From Paraburkholderia sp. SOS3 (GTDB taxonomy: Bacteria; Pseudomonadota; Gammaproteobacteria; Burkholderiales; Burkholderiaceae): a DNA stretch of 64,000 nucleotides. A model generated the notes under the pieces. The model was not told the DNA's origin. It saw only the letters and a list, made by a program, of their open reading frames with translations, and made no database searches. Below are positions 16,229 to 27,600 of this stretch, in pieces. Each line of letters opens with the position of its first letter. Position 1 is the first letter of the stretch. Made by a program: the position numbers and the translations under genes. Location: contig NZ_CP018812.1 in assembly GCF_001922345.1 (NCBI RefSeq), positions 2,294,001 through 2,358,000 on the forward strand, written 5' to 3'.

Positions 16229-16776
16229 GACGCGCTCCTGCGCCATCGCGCTTCGATCTGGAAGCGGATCACGCCGTCCATATGGTCTTTCGACATCTCG
16301 TGACGCACGAGATCGACGCGTCCGAACAGCGGCTGCTGCTCGAGCGCCTGTAGATAACCGATCATCGCGTCGCTGCCGGCGCCCTCGGCTTCGATGCGCA
16401 ACAGCGCACGGCTCGCGTCGGGCGTGATCGACAGCAATGCGACCTTCGGCGGCGTCGCCGCTTCGACTGCGTCGAGAATGTCGTCCCAAGGCAAGTTCAG
16501 GCGCGCGACCGCTGCGTTGACGGCGGCGCCCTGCTTCGCGTCGACCGGACGGCTCGCGACGCTCGCGCGTGCGCGCGCCGCTTGCGCGTGATGCGAGGCA
16601 ATGCGCTCCTGCTGGCGCTCGAGCACGTCGAGGCGGCCCAGCAGTTTGTGCGCGCGCACGCCGGCGATCACGCATGCGATCAGCGCGGCGAGTGCAAGCA
16701 CGCGCATCACCGGATGGCTGCGGTACAGCTGACGGCGAGCGCTGAGCGGCGCGAGATCGATATGCAGGCGCTTCAT
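16225..16776 (-). CDS. PilN/GspL C-terminal-like inner-membrane platform protein
   Basis: A 183-residue protein starting MKRLHIDLAPLSARRQLYRSHP, which resembles the PilN cytoplasmic peptide (xxINLLP...R). It is followed by one membrane helix (VLALAALIACVIAGV), a coiled segment (LDVLERQQERIASHHAQAARARAS) and a periplasmic domain with LPWDDILDAVEAATPPKVALLSITPDASRALLRIEAEG. The ATG at 16776 overlaps the stop of the upstream gene by ATGA. Together with the PilM-like and PilO-like neighbours it replaces GspL/GspM, which marks this system as a type IV pilus/MSHA-like hybrid. Confidence 0.82.
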   Translation of the reverse strand: MKRLHIDLAPLSARRQLYRSHPVMRVLALAALIACVIAGVRAHKLLGRLDVLERQQERIASHHAQAARARASVASRPVDAKQGAAVNAAVARLNLPWDDILDAVEAATPPKVALLSITPDASRALLRIEAEGAGSDAMIGYLQALEQQPLFGRVDLVRHEMSKDHMDGVIRFQIEARWRRSAS

Positions 16777-17909
16777 CGCGAGGCACCGCCCTGGCTGCCG
16801 AATACCAGTTGCGCGGCGGAAGACCACGTCGCGATCGCGCCTTCAGGCGATGCGAACGCCGCCTGAACGGCAGTGCATGCGCGGACCTCGATGAAGCTGT
16901 CGATCGGGTTCGGGCTGGGGTCCAGGCTCGGGTTCAGGCTCGAGCTCGCGTTCGTGCTGCTGTTGCCGGACATCGCCGCGCGCGGCGTTTGCTGCCAGGC
17001 CGGCGGCAACGGGCCGTACACATGCAGCAGTTTCGGTGCGTGCACATTGTCCAGCAGCGCCGTACGCACAAGCTGCTCATGCAGCCATGCGAGCGGCGGC
17101 GCTTCTTCGACGAGCTTTAGCGTGCGTATCGCCGCAAGGCGCGCACGCCGCCCGGCGCCGTCGATCACGCCGAGCGTCAGCGCGCCATCATGCAGCGTGG
17201 CGAGCCACGCATCGCCGGTCACGCGGCGGCGCCAGCGGTTCCAAGCGCCGATGAAATTGGGCGCTGCCGAAACGAGACAACTGCGCCGTGCACGCGCCGC
17301 GAGTCGCAGCGCCATATGCATGCGCAGCGGCACCGCGCACGCGAGAAATGGCCGCGCCGCATGCCAGTCCGCGACGAGATGCCATGCCGCCGCCGATTCG
17401 CCATAGAGCACCTGGAAGCGCACCTCGGCCGCGGTGCGCAGGTCCTGCACGCGCGTGCCGTTCGGCGGCGGCGTCACGATGAAGTAGCGCACGAGGTCAT
17501 CACCGAAGGTCGCGTGGATCGGCAATCCGCCGCATCCGGACTCGTCGAGCGCATCGCCGATCGCGGCGGCGAGTTCGTCGGGCGTCAGGGCGGGCGATGT
17601 CGCGCGCAGCGAACGTTCCGCGAGAAGCGGCGGTGCCGCTGCCTGACGTAACGCAACCGCATTTGTCACGCTGCTCGCCGCTGGGCCGACGCTCGAATTC
17701 GCGCGAGCATCGGCGAGCAGCCCTGTTCCCCCATGCCGCGCGCCCAAAGCGTTCACTCCGTCACCGCGTCCGCCGTTCGTGCGCAATATCGCCACGCCGT
17801 CTCGCGACAACCCGATGCGGCACACGCCGCGCCGCCACTTCAGCGAAACGCGCGGCAGCCCCGGTATCGAAACCGGCGTTGTGCTCCACCGCTTCAACAC
17901 ATCACGCAT
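16773..17909 (-). CDS. PilM/GspL-like cytoplasmic platform protein
   Basis: A 378-residue protein without membrane helices, placed between the ATPase gene and the PilN-like gene, where PilM or the GspL cytoplasmic domain is expected. Weak actin-fold features can be seen: VCRIGLSRDGVAILRTNGG at the start, LTPDELAAAIGDALDESGCGGLPIHATFGDDLVRYFIVTPPPNGTRVQDLR in the middle, and GDAWLATLHDGALTLGVIDGAGR as a second subdomain. A low-complexity stretch (SGNSSTNASSSLNPSLDPSPNP, near residues 315-336) interrupts the C-terminal part. The start overlaps the gspE stop by 8 nt. Assignment is positional plus weak similarity; it is much more divergent than its neighbours. Confidence 0.65.
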   Translation of the reverse strand: MRDVLKRWSTTPVSIPGLPRVSLKWRRGVCRIGLSRDGVAILRTNGGRGDGVNALGARHGGTGLLADARANSSVGPAASSVTNAVALRQAAAPPLLAERSLRATSPALTPDELAAAIGDALDESGCGGLPIHATFGDDLVRYFIVTPPPNGTRVQDLRTAAEVRFQVLYGESAAAWHLVADWHAARPFLACAVPLRMHMALRLAARARRSCLVSAAPNFIGAWNRWRRRVTGDAWLATLHDGALTLGVIDGAGRRARLAAIRTLKLVEEAPPLAWLHEQLVRTALLDNVHAPKLLHVYGPLPPAWQQTPRAAMSGNSSTNASSSLNPSLDPSPNPIDSFIEVRACTAVQAAFASPEGAIATWSSAAQLVFGSQGGASR

Positions 17910-19752
17910 TGAGAGTCACCCGTTTCACTTCGGCGAGCGTCGTTTCGCCGCGCTTCACCTGGGCCAGCGCAACCTCGCGCAAATGGCGCGTGCCGTTGCG
18001 GCGCGCGACTTCCTTGATCAGGCGGATCGGCTGCTTCTCGACGACCATATCGCGGATCTCGTCGTCGAGAATCAGAATCTCGGCAATCGCGCGGCGCCCG
18101 CGATAACCGGTGCCGCGGCAATCGCCGCAGCCCGCGCCCTGGCGGAAATCGAAATCGGCGACCTCGGCGCGCGTGAGACCGACGCGCGCGAGTTCCGCGT
18201 CGGTCGGCGTATAAGGCGTCGCGCAATGCGAGCAGTTCACGCGCAACAGCCGCTGCGCCCAGATGCCGTTCAACGCGGACACGAACGCGTACGGATCGAT
18301 ACCCATATGGCTAAAGCGGCCGAACACGTCGAACACGTTGTTCGCGTGCACCGTCGTCAATACGAGGTGGCCCGTCAGCGCGGATTGCACCGCGATCTCG
18401 GCCGTCTCGCGGTCGCGGATTTCGCCGACCATGATCTTGTCCGGGTCGTGCCGCAGAATCGAGCGCAAGCCGCGCGCGAAGGTCAACCCCTTCTTCTCGT
18501 TGACTGGAATCTGCAGGATGCCCGGCAGCTGATATTCGACCGGGTCTTCGATCGTAATGATCTTGTCGCGGCCGTTATGAATTTCGGTGAGCGCCGCATA
18601 CAGCGTCGTCGTCTTTCCCGAGCCGGTCGGACCCGTGACGAGCAGCATGCCGTATGGCTCCTCCGCGAGACGGCGCAATGCTTCGAGCGATTCGCCGTCG
18701 TAGCCGAGCGCTTCGAGCGTCAGCGACCCGTACGCTTCGATCATCGCGCGCTTGTCGAGAATACGGATCACCGCATCTTCGCCGTGAATGCTCGGCATGA
18801 TCGACACGCGCAAGTCGATATCGCGCCCGCCGGCCGCGACGCGGAAACTGCCGTCCTGCGGCACGCGGCGCTCGGCGATATCGAGTTCCGCGAGCACCTT
18901 CAGGCGCGAGATGACCTGCTCCGCGGTTTCGACGCCGTGTATCGTCGCCGCCGCATCGAGCACGCCGTCGACGCGGTATTTCAACGCGAGGCCGGTCGCC
19001 GTGCTTTCCATATGGATGTCCGATGCGCCTGCCTTGAGCGCATCGTAGAGCGTCGAATTGACGAGCTTGACGGCGGGGCTCGCGGCCTCGCTGACCGTCT
19101 CGAACGACAGCACCTGCGCGGTGCGCCCGTCGGCGCGCGTGTCGCCGCCGTCGGTCACGAGGCTGTCCACCGCGCGCGCCGATTCCTCCATGCGCGTGTG
19201 GTAAGCCTGCAGATCGGACGGCAGCGTGACGCGGATCTCGATCGGGCCGCCTGCCTGCGCGGCCAGCCACGTCTGCAGGTCGAGATCGAACGGACTCGTC
19301 ACGACGCCGATCAGCGTGCCGCAGAGGCTCGCTACGCGATCGTTCGCGTCTTCCGGCAGATTTTGCGCCGCGTGTTTGACAGTATTGTCCACATCGCGCA
19401 GCAACGCGCAGCGTCGCTGCATCGCGCGCGATAACGGCACGCGGTCGAACGCGGGCTGCATCGCGAGCATCGCAGGCGTTTCGATCACCTGCATCGCAAG
19501 CTGCTGCGCGAGCGTCTGCAGCAGCTCGCGCGGCTCGCTGCCGGTCATCGCTTCGAGCTCCACGATCAGATGACGCTGCGTCGCGGAGGCAGCCGCGCGC
19601 GCACGCGCGAGCAGTTCGGCATCGAGCTTCAATACCGGCCGCGCGAGCGAAACCGGTTGCGCGGACAACGATCCGGCCGGCGCATCGGACACATCGGACG
19701 CATCGGGCACACCCGGCACCCCGGCGGCCAGCGGCACCACATTCGCGGGCAT
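17902..19752 (-). CDS. gspE: Type II secretion/type IV pilus assembly ATPase
   Basis: A 616-residue GspE/PilB-family ATPase. Walker A is GPTGSGKTTTLYA (about residues 374-386) and the Walker B region KIMVGEIRD (about 437-445). The Asp box contains ITIEDPVEYQLPGILQ and the His box LTTVHANNVFDVFGRF. A zinc-binding CxxC...CxxC module (NCSHC and GCGDC, about 504-545) is typical of GspE/PilB. The N-terminal part (LSRAMQRRCALLRDV... ) is a GspE-N-like domain. ATG 19752 lies 2 nt after the gspF stop. It hydrolyses ATP to drive pseudopilus extension through the GspF platform. All catalytic motifs are intact. Confidence 0.95.
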   Translation of the reverse strand: MPANVVPLAAGVPGVPDASDVSDAPAGSLSAQPVSLARPVLKLDAELLARARAAASATQRHLIVELEAMTGSEPRELLQTLAQQLAMQVIETPAMLAMQPAFDRVPLSRAMQRRCALLRDVDNTVKHAAQNLPEDANDRVASLCGTLIGVVTSPFDLDLQTWLAAQAGGPIEIRVTLPSDLQAYHTRMEESARAVDSLVTDGGDTRADGRTAQVLSFETVSEAASPAVKLVNSTLYDALKAGASDIHMESTATGLALKYRVDGVLDAAATIHGVETAEQVISRLKVLAELDIAERRVPQDGSFRVAAGGRDIDLRVSIMPSIHGEDAVIRILDKRAMIEAYGSLTLEALGYDGESLEALRRLAEEPYGMLLVTGPTGSGKTTTLYAALTEIHNGRDKIITIEDPVEYQLPGILQIPVNEKKGLTFARGLRSILRHDPDKIMVGEIRDRETAEIAVQSALTGHLVLTTVHANNVFDVFGRFSHMGIDPYAFVSALNGIWAQRLLRVNCSHCATPYTPTDAELARVGLTRAEVADFDFRQGAGCGDCRGTGYRGRRAIAEILILDDEIRDMVVEKQPIRLIKEVARRNGTRHLREVALAQVKRGETTLAEVKRVTLNA

Positions 19753-19754
19753 GC

Positions 19755-20942
19755 TCACGACAGACTCTCCGCCAGATCGAAGATCGGCATGTACAGCAGG
19801 ATAACGATGGTCCCGACGACGAGACCGATCGCCGACATCAGCAACGGCTCGAACAGACGCGTAAAGCGGTCGATCCACCGGCTGATCTCGCCGTCATAGA
19901 ACGCCGCCGATTTGGTCAGCATGTCGCCGAGTTCGCCTGAGCGCTCGCCCACGCGCAGCATGCGCAGCGAGATCGGCGTCGTGAGGCCTTCGTTGTCGAA
20001 CGCACTCGATAGATTCGTGCCGGCCTGCACCGCGATGCGCGCCTGCATCAGCCGCTCGCGCAGTGCGGGCGAGATCGTGCCGCCGGCGGTTTCCATCGCC
20101 GGCACGATCGGAATACCGCCTTCGAGTAGCATGCCGAGCGTCAGATACAGACGCGACAGCTGATAGATGCGCAGGTGCGGTCCGATCACGGGAATGCGCG
20201 CGAGCAGCGTCGCGAGACCCGCCTTCGCGATCGCCGCGCGCAGCACCGTGCCGCCCGCGAAGACGATGCCGAGCGTCGCGCCCGCGAGCGGCAGGCCATG
20301 CGCGGCGGCGAACTTGCCCCAGTCGAGCAGCAGCTGCGACATCCACGGCAGCGAGCGCCCTGTGCCCTCATAGATCGTCGCAAAGCGCGGCACCACATAC
20401 GCGATCAGAAACGCCGCCACGCCGCCGCCGACGCATAACAGAATGCATGGATAGATCGCGGCGCTGACCAGCTTGTTGCGCACGAGGTCGATGCGCGACT
20501 GATAGTCGATATAGCGTTGCAGCGAGCGCGGCAAGTCGCTCGTGCCTTCGGCGGCGCGCACGATGCCGATATAAAGCGGCGGAAACACATCGGGTTGCTC
20601 GGCGAGCAGGCTCGAAAAGCGCTTGCCTTCGCGCAGCCCCGAAAGCAGCCGCTCGAGCACACCGCGCAAACGTCCGCTGCCCTCGCGCTCGAGCAGCGCC
20701 TCGAGCCCCTCGACGATCGACAGCCCCGCCGTCAGCAGCGCCAGCAGTTCCTCGCTGAACAGCACGAGCGACAACGCGCCGCGCGACGCCGCCGGGCGGC
20801 GCAGCGAACGGCGCGGCGCAAGCCGCGTCGCATGCAGTCCGCGCGCTTCGACCTGACGCCGCGCATCGTTCTCGTCGTGCGCATCGATGACGAGCGCGAC
20901 GATCTGATTGTCGGGCGCCAGCGCTCTGACTTCGTATTGCAT
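19755..20942 (-). CDS. gspF: Type II secretion/type IV pilus inner-membrane platform protein
   Basis: A 395-residue GspF/PilC-family polytopic protein. It begins MQYEVRALAPDNQIVALVIDAHDENDARRQVEARG, the standard N-terminal domain. Two GspF domains follow: LVLFSEELLALLTAGLSIVEGLEALL (first) and LYLTLGMLLEGGIPIVPAMETAGG with RMLRVGERSGELGDMLTKSAAFYD (second). Three membrane helices are seen, including YPCILLCVGGGVAAFLIAYVVP and the C-terminal LLMSAIGLVVGTIVILLYMPIF. The ATG at 20942 is chosen over 20999 because it fits the family N-terminus. Located between gspG and gspE in one transcription unit. Confidence 0.94.
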   Translation of the reverse strand: MQYEVRALAPDNQIVALVIDAHDENDARRQVEARGLHATRLAPRRSLRRPAASRGALSLVLFSEELLALLTAGLSIVEGLEALLEREGSGRLRGVLERLLSGLREGKRFSSLLAEQPDVFPPLYIGIVRAAEGTSDLPRSLQRYIDYQSRIDLVRNKLVSAAIYPCILLCVGGGVAAFLIAYVVPRFATIYEGTGRSLPWMSQLLLDWGKFAAAHGLPLAGATLGIVFAGGTVLRAAIAKAGLATLLARIPVIGPHLRIYQLSRLYLTLGMLLEGGIPIVPAMETAGGTISPALRERLMQARIAVQAGTNLSSAFDNEGLTTPISLRMLRVGERSGELGDMLTKSAAFYDGEISRWIDRFTRLFEPLLMSAIGLVVGTIVILLYMPIFDLAESLS

Positions 20943-21027
20943 GGTGTATCGCCAGGGTTTACAGACGATGCCGGTGGCCCATTTCGGGTGCACCGGCATC
21001 GCACGTGATGATCAGTAGTCCGTCTGT

Positions 21028-21558
21028 CTATTCGCTGCTGATCTGCGCGCTTTCTCCGTTCGTGCCCGACTGGCTGTCGGGCCCGTTCGAAATGATCGCG
21101 TAGTCGCTTTTCGTACCGGGAATCCTGTAGATATACGGATGCCCCCACGGATCGAGCGGCACTTCCTTCTTCAGATACGGCCCCGCCCATTTGTCCGCGT
21201 TGGCGGGCTTCACGACGAGCGCCGCGAGTCCCTCCTGGGTGGTCGGATAACGGCCGACGTCGAGCCGGAAGTTGTCGACCGCCTTCGTGAACACGTCGAT
21301 CTGTGCGCGCGCCACCGTCACCTGCGACTTGCCCAGTTGCGCGAAGTAGCGCGGACCGACCAGCGCCGCAAGCATGCCGATGATCACGAGCACAACGAGC
21401 AATTCGAGCAGCGTGAAGCCGCCTTGCCGGCGTGCCTGCTCTCGCCTCTGCACTTGCTCCTGCCTGTGCCCTTGCCTGTGCCGCTGTGCGACGCACCGCG
21501 TTTGCCCTGCCTGCGGGCTGCGCATCACCGCCGTGCTACTCATGCCATGCCGCCACAT
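21028..21558 (-). CDS. gspG: Type II secretion major pseudopilin GspG, with long leader
   Basis: GspG-type major pseudopilin. The mature sequence FTLLELLVVLVIIGMLAALVGPRYFAQLGKSQ has Glu at +5. The family-defining soluble part has TKAVDNFRLDVGRYPTTQEGLAALV, then WAGPYLKKEVPLDPWGHPYIYRIPG and DYAIISNGPD (the calcium site). The leader counted from ATG 21558 is about 47 residues, rich in Gln/Arg, against 6-10 in typical GspG. This start is supported by GAGGAGAG placed 5 nt before it. A GTG at 21453 (leader 12 residues) is possible but its GGAG is only 3 nt away. First gene of the secretion operon, 60 bp after the giant glycosidase gene. Confidence 0.93.
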   Translation of the reverse strand: MWRHGMSSTAVMRSPQAGQTRCVAQRHRQGHRQEQVQRREQARRQGGFTLLELLVVLVIIGMLAALVGPRYFAQLGKSQVTVARAQIDVFTKAVDNFRLDVGRYPTTQEGLAALVVKPANADKWAGPYLKKEVPLDPWGHPYIYRIPGTKSDYAIISNGPDSQSGTNGESAQISSE

Positions 21559-21574
21559 CGATACTCTCCTCGAT

Positions 21575-21594
21575 GCGCCCGCGGATGCGGGCGC
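21575..21594. other. Perfect GC hairpin between the giant glycosidase gene and gspG
   Basis: Eight-base arms GCGCCCGC/GCGGGCGC around a GGAT loop, without a T-run on either side. It sits just ahead of the gspG ribosome site. It may attenuate transcription or stabilise mRNA ends between the two genes. It is not a canonical Rho-independent terminator. Confidence 0.5.
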
Positions 21595-21618
21595 CCTTTC
21601 GCTTTACTGATTGCGTGC

Positions 21619-24600
21619 TCAGAAACCGATGCCGAGCACCACATGCTCCGGCTGCGGCGCGACGATCGTCGAGCTCGCATCGTTCACGTCGTCATACGCG
21701 AAGCCGTAGTCGAGTCCGCTGATGCCGTGGTCGTGGAAGAACCGCGCGTACTCGTTCGACGGCGAAGCTGCATACCACGCGGCCGGGTTCGCCCACTTGC
21801 TGACGTCTTCCGCTACGTGGCGATTCAACGCCGCGCACAGTTGCGCCTCGATCGCCAGCTCCGTCGAATTGCCGGTTGCGAGCGCACCGCTGCCCTGCAG
21901 CACGTCCTGCGTGGTCGGCTTGTTGACGACGTACGTGCCGCCGACGAACGCGCCGTTGTTCAGGTTCGTTTCGCTGAACACGAGCTGGTCGCCCTGCACC
22001 TTGCCGACGAACTGACGGCTATTGCCGAACATGTTCAACACGAGGCTGTTCGACGAGTAGTACTTCCAGACCTCGCTCACATACGCGTCGAAGTAGTTGC
22101 CGTTCGGCTGGCCGGCCGCGAAGCTGCCCTTGGCCGGCGCCATGATGCGGAACTGCGACGCCGGCTGCGGCTGGAACGCGGACGACACTTCGCTTGCGTA
22201 CGCGGCGAACAGATCCGCGCGACGCTGCGTGATACCGGTCTGCTGGTGGAACGTGTGATTCGAGCCGTACACGTCTTCGGTCAGCGGGAAGCCGAACTCG
22301 TCGACCTGCGTCGTGTTGAGCCACAGGCCCGAATCGTTGTACGTGAACTCATACCAGTCGAAGTTCACGTTCAGGTTCGGGTCGGTCGGGTTCTGCGGAT
22401 TCGGGCCGGCGAAACCGATCTGATTGTTCGCATCGGTCAGGATCTTCAGGAACACCGGGCTGCCCAGCGACACGTAAATGCGGCCCGAGAACAGCTTCGG
22501 CAATTGCAGCGTCTTGCTCTGCGCGAGCGTGAACGCATAGTTCGCGTAGTTCTGTCCGTCCGGTCCCGTCAGGTGATTCGGCGCATCGTTGTCCGACACG
22601 GCCGACGCCACAATCGTGCCGTCCGGCTTGAGCCACGCGAACTGGCCCGTCGCCGGGTCGCGCGCGATCACGAGCACATACACCTTGTCGTCCGGATACG
22701 CGCCGTTCGTGTTGTTCGCGAGATCGACGCCGACGAAGCCCGGCGTCACCGTGTAGTTCGGGAACGCACTGTTCACCGTCAACGTCGCGTCGTTCGACGT
22801 CACCGGACCGTTCGGGCCGGTCACGACGACGCTGTACACCGCGCCGCTGTCGCCGGCCGTCGTGACCGGCGTGTCGTACGTGCGGCTCGTCGCGTTTGCG
22901 ATCGGCGTGGCGTTACGGCGCCACTGATACGTGAACGGACCGTTGCCCGACGGCAGGACCGCGAAGTGGCCGTTCTGGCCGACCGGCACGGTCTGGCTCG
23001 CCGGCTGCTCGATAAAGGCAGCGACCGGCGCGCTCGTCGTGGCACCGCTGTTGTACAGCTGGAATTCGAAGATCGAGTCGCCGTACTGCGTCGAGCGCTG
23101 CGTCATGTCGATGCGCACGTAGCGTGCGGTCGCAGCCGCGAACTTCAGATCTTCGACACCGCCTTTGCCTTCGTTCTGCGTGAACACGGGCGTCCAGTTC
23201 TGGTTGTCGCTGGACGTCTGGATCTGGTACGCGGTCGCATGCGCATCCTGCCAGTTGATCACCGCACGATCGAACGTCTGTGCCGTGCCGAGATCGACTT
23301 CGAGCCACTGCGGATCGGAGAACCCCGACGAGAAGCGCGTCGTCAGGTCGCCGTCGACCGCTGCCGACGCGGGCAGCCCGTCGTTTTCGAGGCTGCTCGC
23401 CGTCGCCGTCCTGTGCAACGCGAGGTTCACGCTCGCGGCTTGCGGCACGAAGTTCACGCTGATCGTGTGCGAGCCGGTCACATTCGTGAACGTGTAAGTC
23501 GACTGCACGCCGACTTCCTGGCCGTCGACGAACATCGCACCGACACCGTAGCCTTGCGCCGGCACTGCCGTGAACGTCTGGGTGGCGCCTGCGTCGATAT
23601 TGACGGTGCCTGACGGGCTCAGCGTACCGTTCGCGTCGCCGCTCGCGGTAATCGCCACCTTCGGCGTGGTCGCGTTGTTATAGACCTCGAATTCGAACAA
23701 CGAGTAACCATACTGCGACGCACGTTTCACACCTTGCATGCGCACGTAGCGCGCGGTCGTAGCCGGTACCGTCAGGTCTTCGGTGCCGCCCTTGCCCGCG
23801 TTCTGCGTGAATACCGGCGTCCACGTCCTGTCGTCGTTCGACGCCTGCAGCTGATAAGCCGAGCCGTATGCGTTTTCCCAACGCAGCACGATGCGGTTGA
23901 ACAGCTGTGCCTGACCCAGATCGACTTCGAGCCATGCGTTGTCGTTGAAGTCCGACGACCAGCGCGAGTTCAGATCGCCGTCGACCGCGGCGGACGCGGG
24001 GTAGCCGTCACCCTGCGTGCCGCTCGCCGTCGCGAGCTTGCCGAGCGCGAGATTGCCGTTCGTCGCTTGCACCGGATTCGTGTTGTTGTTGCTGCCGGTA
24101 TTGCCGCCCGTGCTGCTGCCGGTGTTGTTCGAGCCGGTGCCCGGATCGGTTGCGCCGCCGGTGCTGCTGCCGGTGTTGCCGCCGGCGTCGCCGGTCGTCG
24201 GTATATTGAACACTTCGAACTCGAACAGCGAGTTGCCGTAGTCACTGCTGCGTTGCGTGCTGTTCATCCGCACGTAACGGGCCGTGACGGTCGCAAACGA
24301 AATGTCCTCGACGCCGCCCTTGCCGTCGTCCTGCGTGAACACCGGCGTCCAGTTGTTGCCATCGTTCGACGTCTGGATCTGGTACTTGACGGAGTGCGCG
24401 TTTTCCCAGAACAGCATCACGCGGTTGAACGTGCGCTGCGTACCGAAGTCGAGCGTGATCCACGACGGGTCGATAAAGGCCGACGACCAGCGCGTGTTCA
24501 GATTGCCGTCCACTGCATTCGACGCCGGATATCCGTCGTTCTCGAGGCCGCTCGCGGTCGCCTTCGCACCAAGCGCGAGATTCACCGCACCTGCACTCGG

Positions 24601-27600
24601 GCCGAACGTCACGTTCACCGTATGCGGCATCAACACGTCGTTGAACGTATAGCTGCTCACGAGACCGACGTTCTGGCCGTCCACCTGCACAGCCGTCACC
24701 GCATTGCCGTCAGCCGGCGTGAACGTGTAGGTCACCGGACCGCCCTGCAACACCTGCGTCGTGCCGGCCGGCGTGATCGTACCGCTGCCGGTCGAGGTTG
24801 CCGTGATTGCGAACTGCGGCGTATTCGCCGTGTTGTACACACCGAACTCGAACAGCGAGTAGCCGAACTGCGTGGCGCGCTTCGTGCCGTGCATCCGCAC
24901 ATAGCGAGCCGTGGTGGCCTTGAAGCGCACGTCTTCCGTGCCGCCCTTGCCGCCCGTTTCCGTATACACCGGCGTCCAGCTCGAATCGTCGTCGCTGCCG
25001 TCGTTCGACACCTGGATCTGATAGTCGACCGCGAACGAATCCTGCCACTGCAGCACGACTCGATCGAAGGTCTGGGCCGAACCGAGATCGACCTTGATCC
25101 ACTGCGGATCGGCGAAGGCCGACGACCAGCGCGTACCGTCGTTGCCGTCCACCGCCTGCTGCGGCTGGTAGCCGTCGTTCTCGATACCGCTCGCGGTGAC
25201 CTGCTTGCCGAGCGCGAGGTTGGCCGAAGGAGCCGGCGGGGTGCCGCCGTTTCCGCCGTTTCCGCCGTTGCCTCCATTTCCACCGTTACCGCCATTGCCG
25301 CCATCACCGCCGTTAGCGGCTGCCGTGACGGTCAACGTCGCAGTGCCGCTCGACGCGCTGCCGCCGCCATTGCTGACGATCACCGAGATCGTCGCGCCGT
25401 TGTCGGTTGACGCCACCGTCGGCGCCGTGACGAAGGTCGGAATCGTCGTGATCGCGACCGGCTTGCCGTTCTCGAACCACTGGTAGCTGAACGGCCCGAC
25501 GCTCTTCGGATCGATGCCGACCGTGAACTGCGCGGACGTGCCTTCGGCGGCCGACTGGTTAGCCGGCTGCGCGATGATGACCGGCGCCACGATCGACGGA
25601 CCCGCCACGCACAGCGAAGCGCCCGGCGTGTTGTTCTTGATGCCGAACGTCGCGTTGCCTTGCGAGTCGACGATAAATGCGTCGCCCGGCGTCGACTGCA
25701 CGTCGGTCGTCGTCCACGTGGTCCACGGCAACGGGAATGCACATTGTGCGTAGTTCGCGCGAGCGATCGTCAATGCCTCGGCCTGCGTCGGCAGACGCAT
25801 GCCGATCGAGTTGCAGTACTCGGCTGCGAGATCCTGCGTGAACTGCGCGCCTTGCTGGCGGAACGTCGTCGAGAACTGCTGCCACGTCTGGCCGCTCACG
25901 TTGTCGCGCACGGTCGGCACGAACGGGCCCGAACCGAGTTGCGACAGATCCGACGGCGGCACATAGGTGCCCGACTTCGCCGGAATCGGCGTGAAGCGCT
26001 CGGTGTTGCTTTGCGCATCGCATTGCGGCACATCGTAGACGCCGAACTCGAACAGCGAATAACCGAAATCCGTATGGCGATGCTCACCGAGCATGCGCAC
26101 GAAACGCGCCGACGTGCTGCGCAGCGGGATCGTTTCCGTGCCGCCCGTACCCGCGGACTGTGTGTGAATCGACGTCCATTGTTTGTTGTCGCCCGTATCG
26201 TTCGATACCTGGATTTCGTACTGATCGGCGTACGCGTTTTCCCACGCGAGCACGATCTGGTCGAACGTGCGCACGGTGCCGAGGTCGAGCTGGATCCACT
26301 GCGGGTCCACGCCGGCCTGCGACGACCAGCGCGTCGCGAAGCTGCCGTCGTTGACGAACTTCGGTCCTAGACCGTCGTTCTCGACGCTGCTCGAGGTCGC
26401 CGTCGCGCCGATCGCGAGGTTCGTCGCGCCGCCGCCGCTCACGCTCAGCGTGACCGGACCGGCGGTCACGCTGCCAGCGCCGTTGCTGACAGTGACCGTA
26501 TAGTCGCCGTTATCGCTATCGGTCGCCGACGTGATCACGAGGCTCTTGCTGTTCGTGCCGACCACCGTGCCGTCGTGCTTCCACTGGTAGGTGAGCGGGT
26601 CCGAGCCGCTCGCGCTGACGCTGAACGTCACGTTCTGGCCGAGCGTCACGCTCTGGCTGCGCGGCGGGATCAGGATGCTCGGGAACGTGCCCTGACCGAC
26701 CGTCAGCGACGCGCTGTTCGACGTCACCTGGCCCGCGCTGTTCTTCACGAGCACGCTGTAGGCCGTGTTGTTATCGGCAAGCGTCGTGACCGGCGTGATA
26801 TAGGTCGGACGCGTCTCGCCCTGGATCGCTGCGCCGTTTTTCATCCACTGATAGCTGAGCACGGGCGAGCCGTCCGCGATCACGTCGAATTCCGCGGTCA
26901 GACCGACCGTGACGGACTGCGGCACCGGCTGCGCGACGATCTTCGGCATCGACGGCTGCACCACGGTAAGCGTGGCCGGATTCGACGTCTGACTGTCGGT
27001 GCCGTTGCTGACCGCGACCGAATAGCTCGACTGGTCGTCGCTCGCCTGCAGCGTCGGCGTCGTATAGCTGAAGCCCGTGGCGCCCTGAATCGGCGTGTTG
27101 TTCTTCATCCACTGGAAGTGCAGCGGCGTCGCGCTCGCGGCGAGCACGTTGAAGGTCGCCGTGAGACCGACGGTCGACTTCTGGTCGAGCGGCTGGTTGA
27201 TGATCTGCAGTCCCGATGCCTGCTGCGCACCGATGAGCAGATCCTTGCCGTCAAACGTTTGCGCGCTGCCCGTCGGCGCGACGTCGAAGCTCACCGTGCC
27301 GCTGCCGAGGTTCGGCGAGCTCGCCGTGACGGTCACCGTGCCCGGAGTAAACGTGCTCCTGACGACGATTTGCGTCTGGCCGCCCTCGGCGTAGAGGCTC
27401 GGCCAGCCCGGCGAGTGGAAATGCAGATCCTGGCCGTCCGATACGTAGTGATCGCTTCCGCCGCGGTACTCGCCTGCCGCCCCGCTCACATTGAACGTGA
27501 TTTCCTGGTTCGCATCGGGTACCACGATGCCGTTCCTGTCGACCACGGCAACATGGATGATTTCAGCATCCGAGCCGTTCGCCTTCATTTCGAACTGCGT

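Noticed and set aside
17779..19434. 551-codon frame antisense to gspE
   Set aside because: Shadow of gspE, whose ATPase motifs are complete on the minus strand.
22700..26430. Regularly spaced near-identical segments that could suggest a repeat array or CRISPR
   Set aside because: They are coding repeats of F5/8-type C domains, 530-1200 bp apart, without short direct repeats and spacers.
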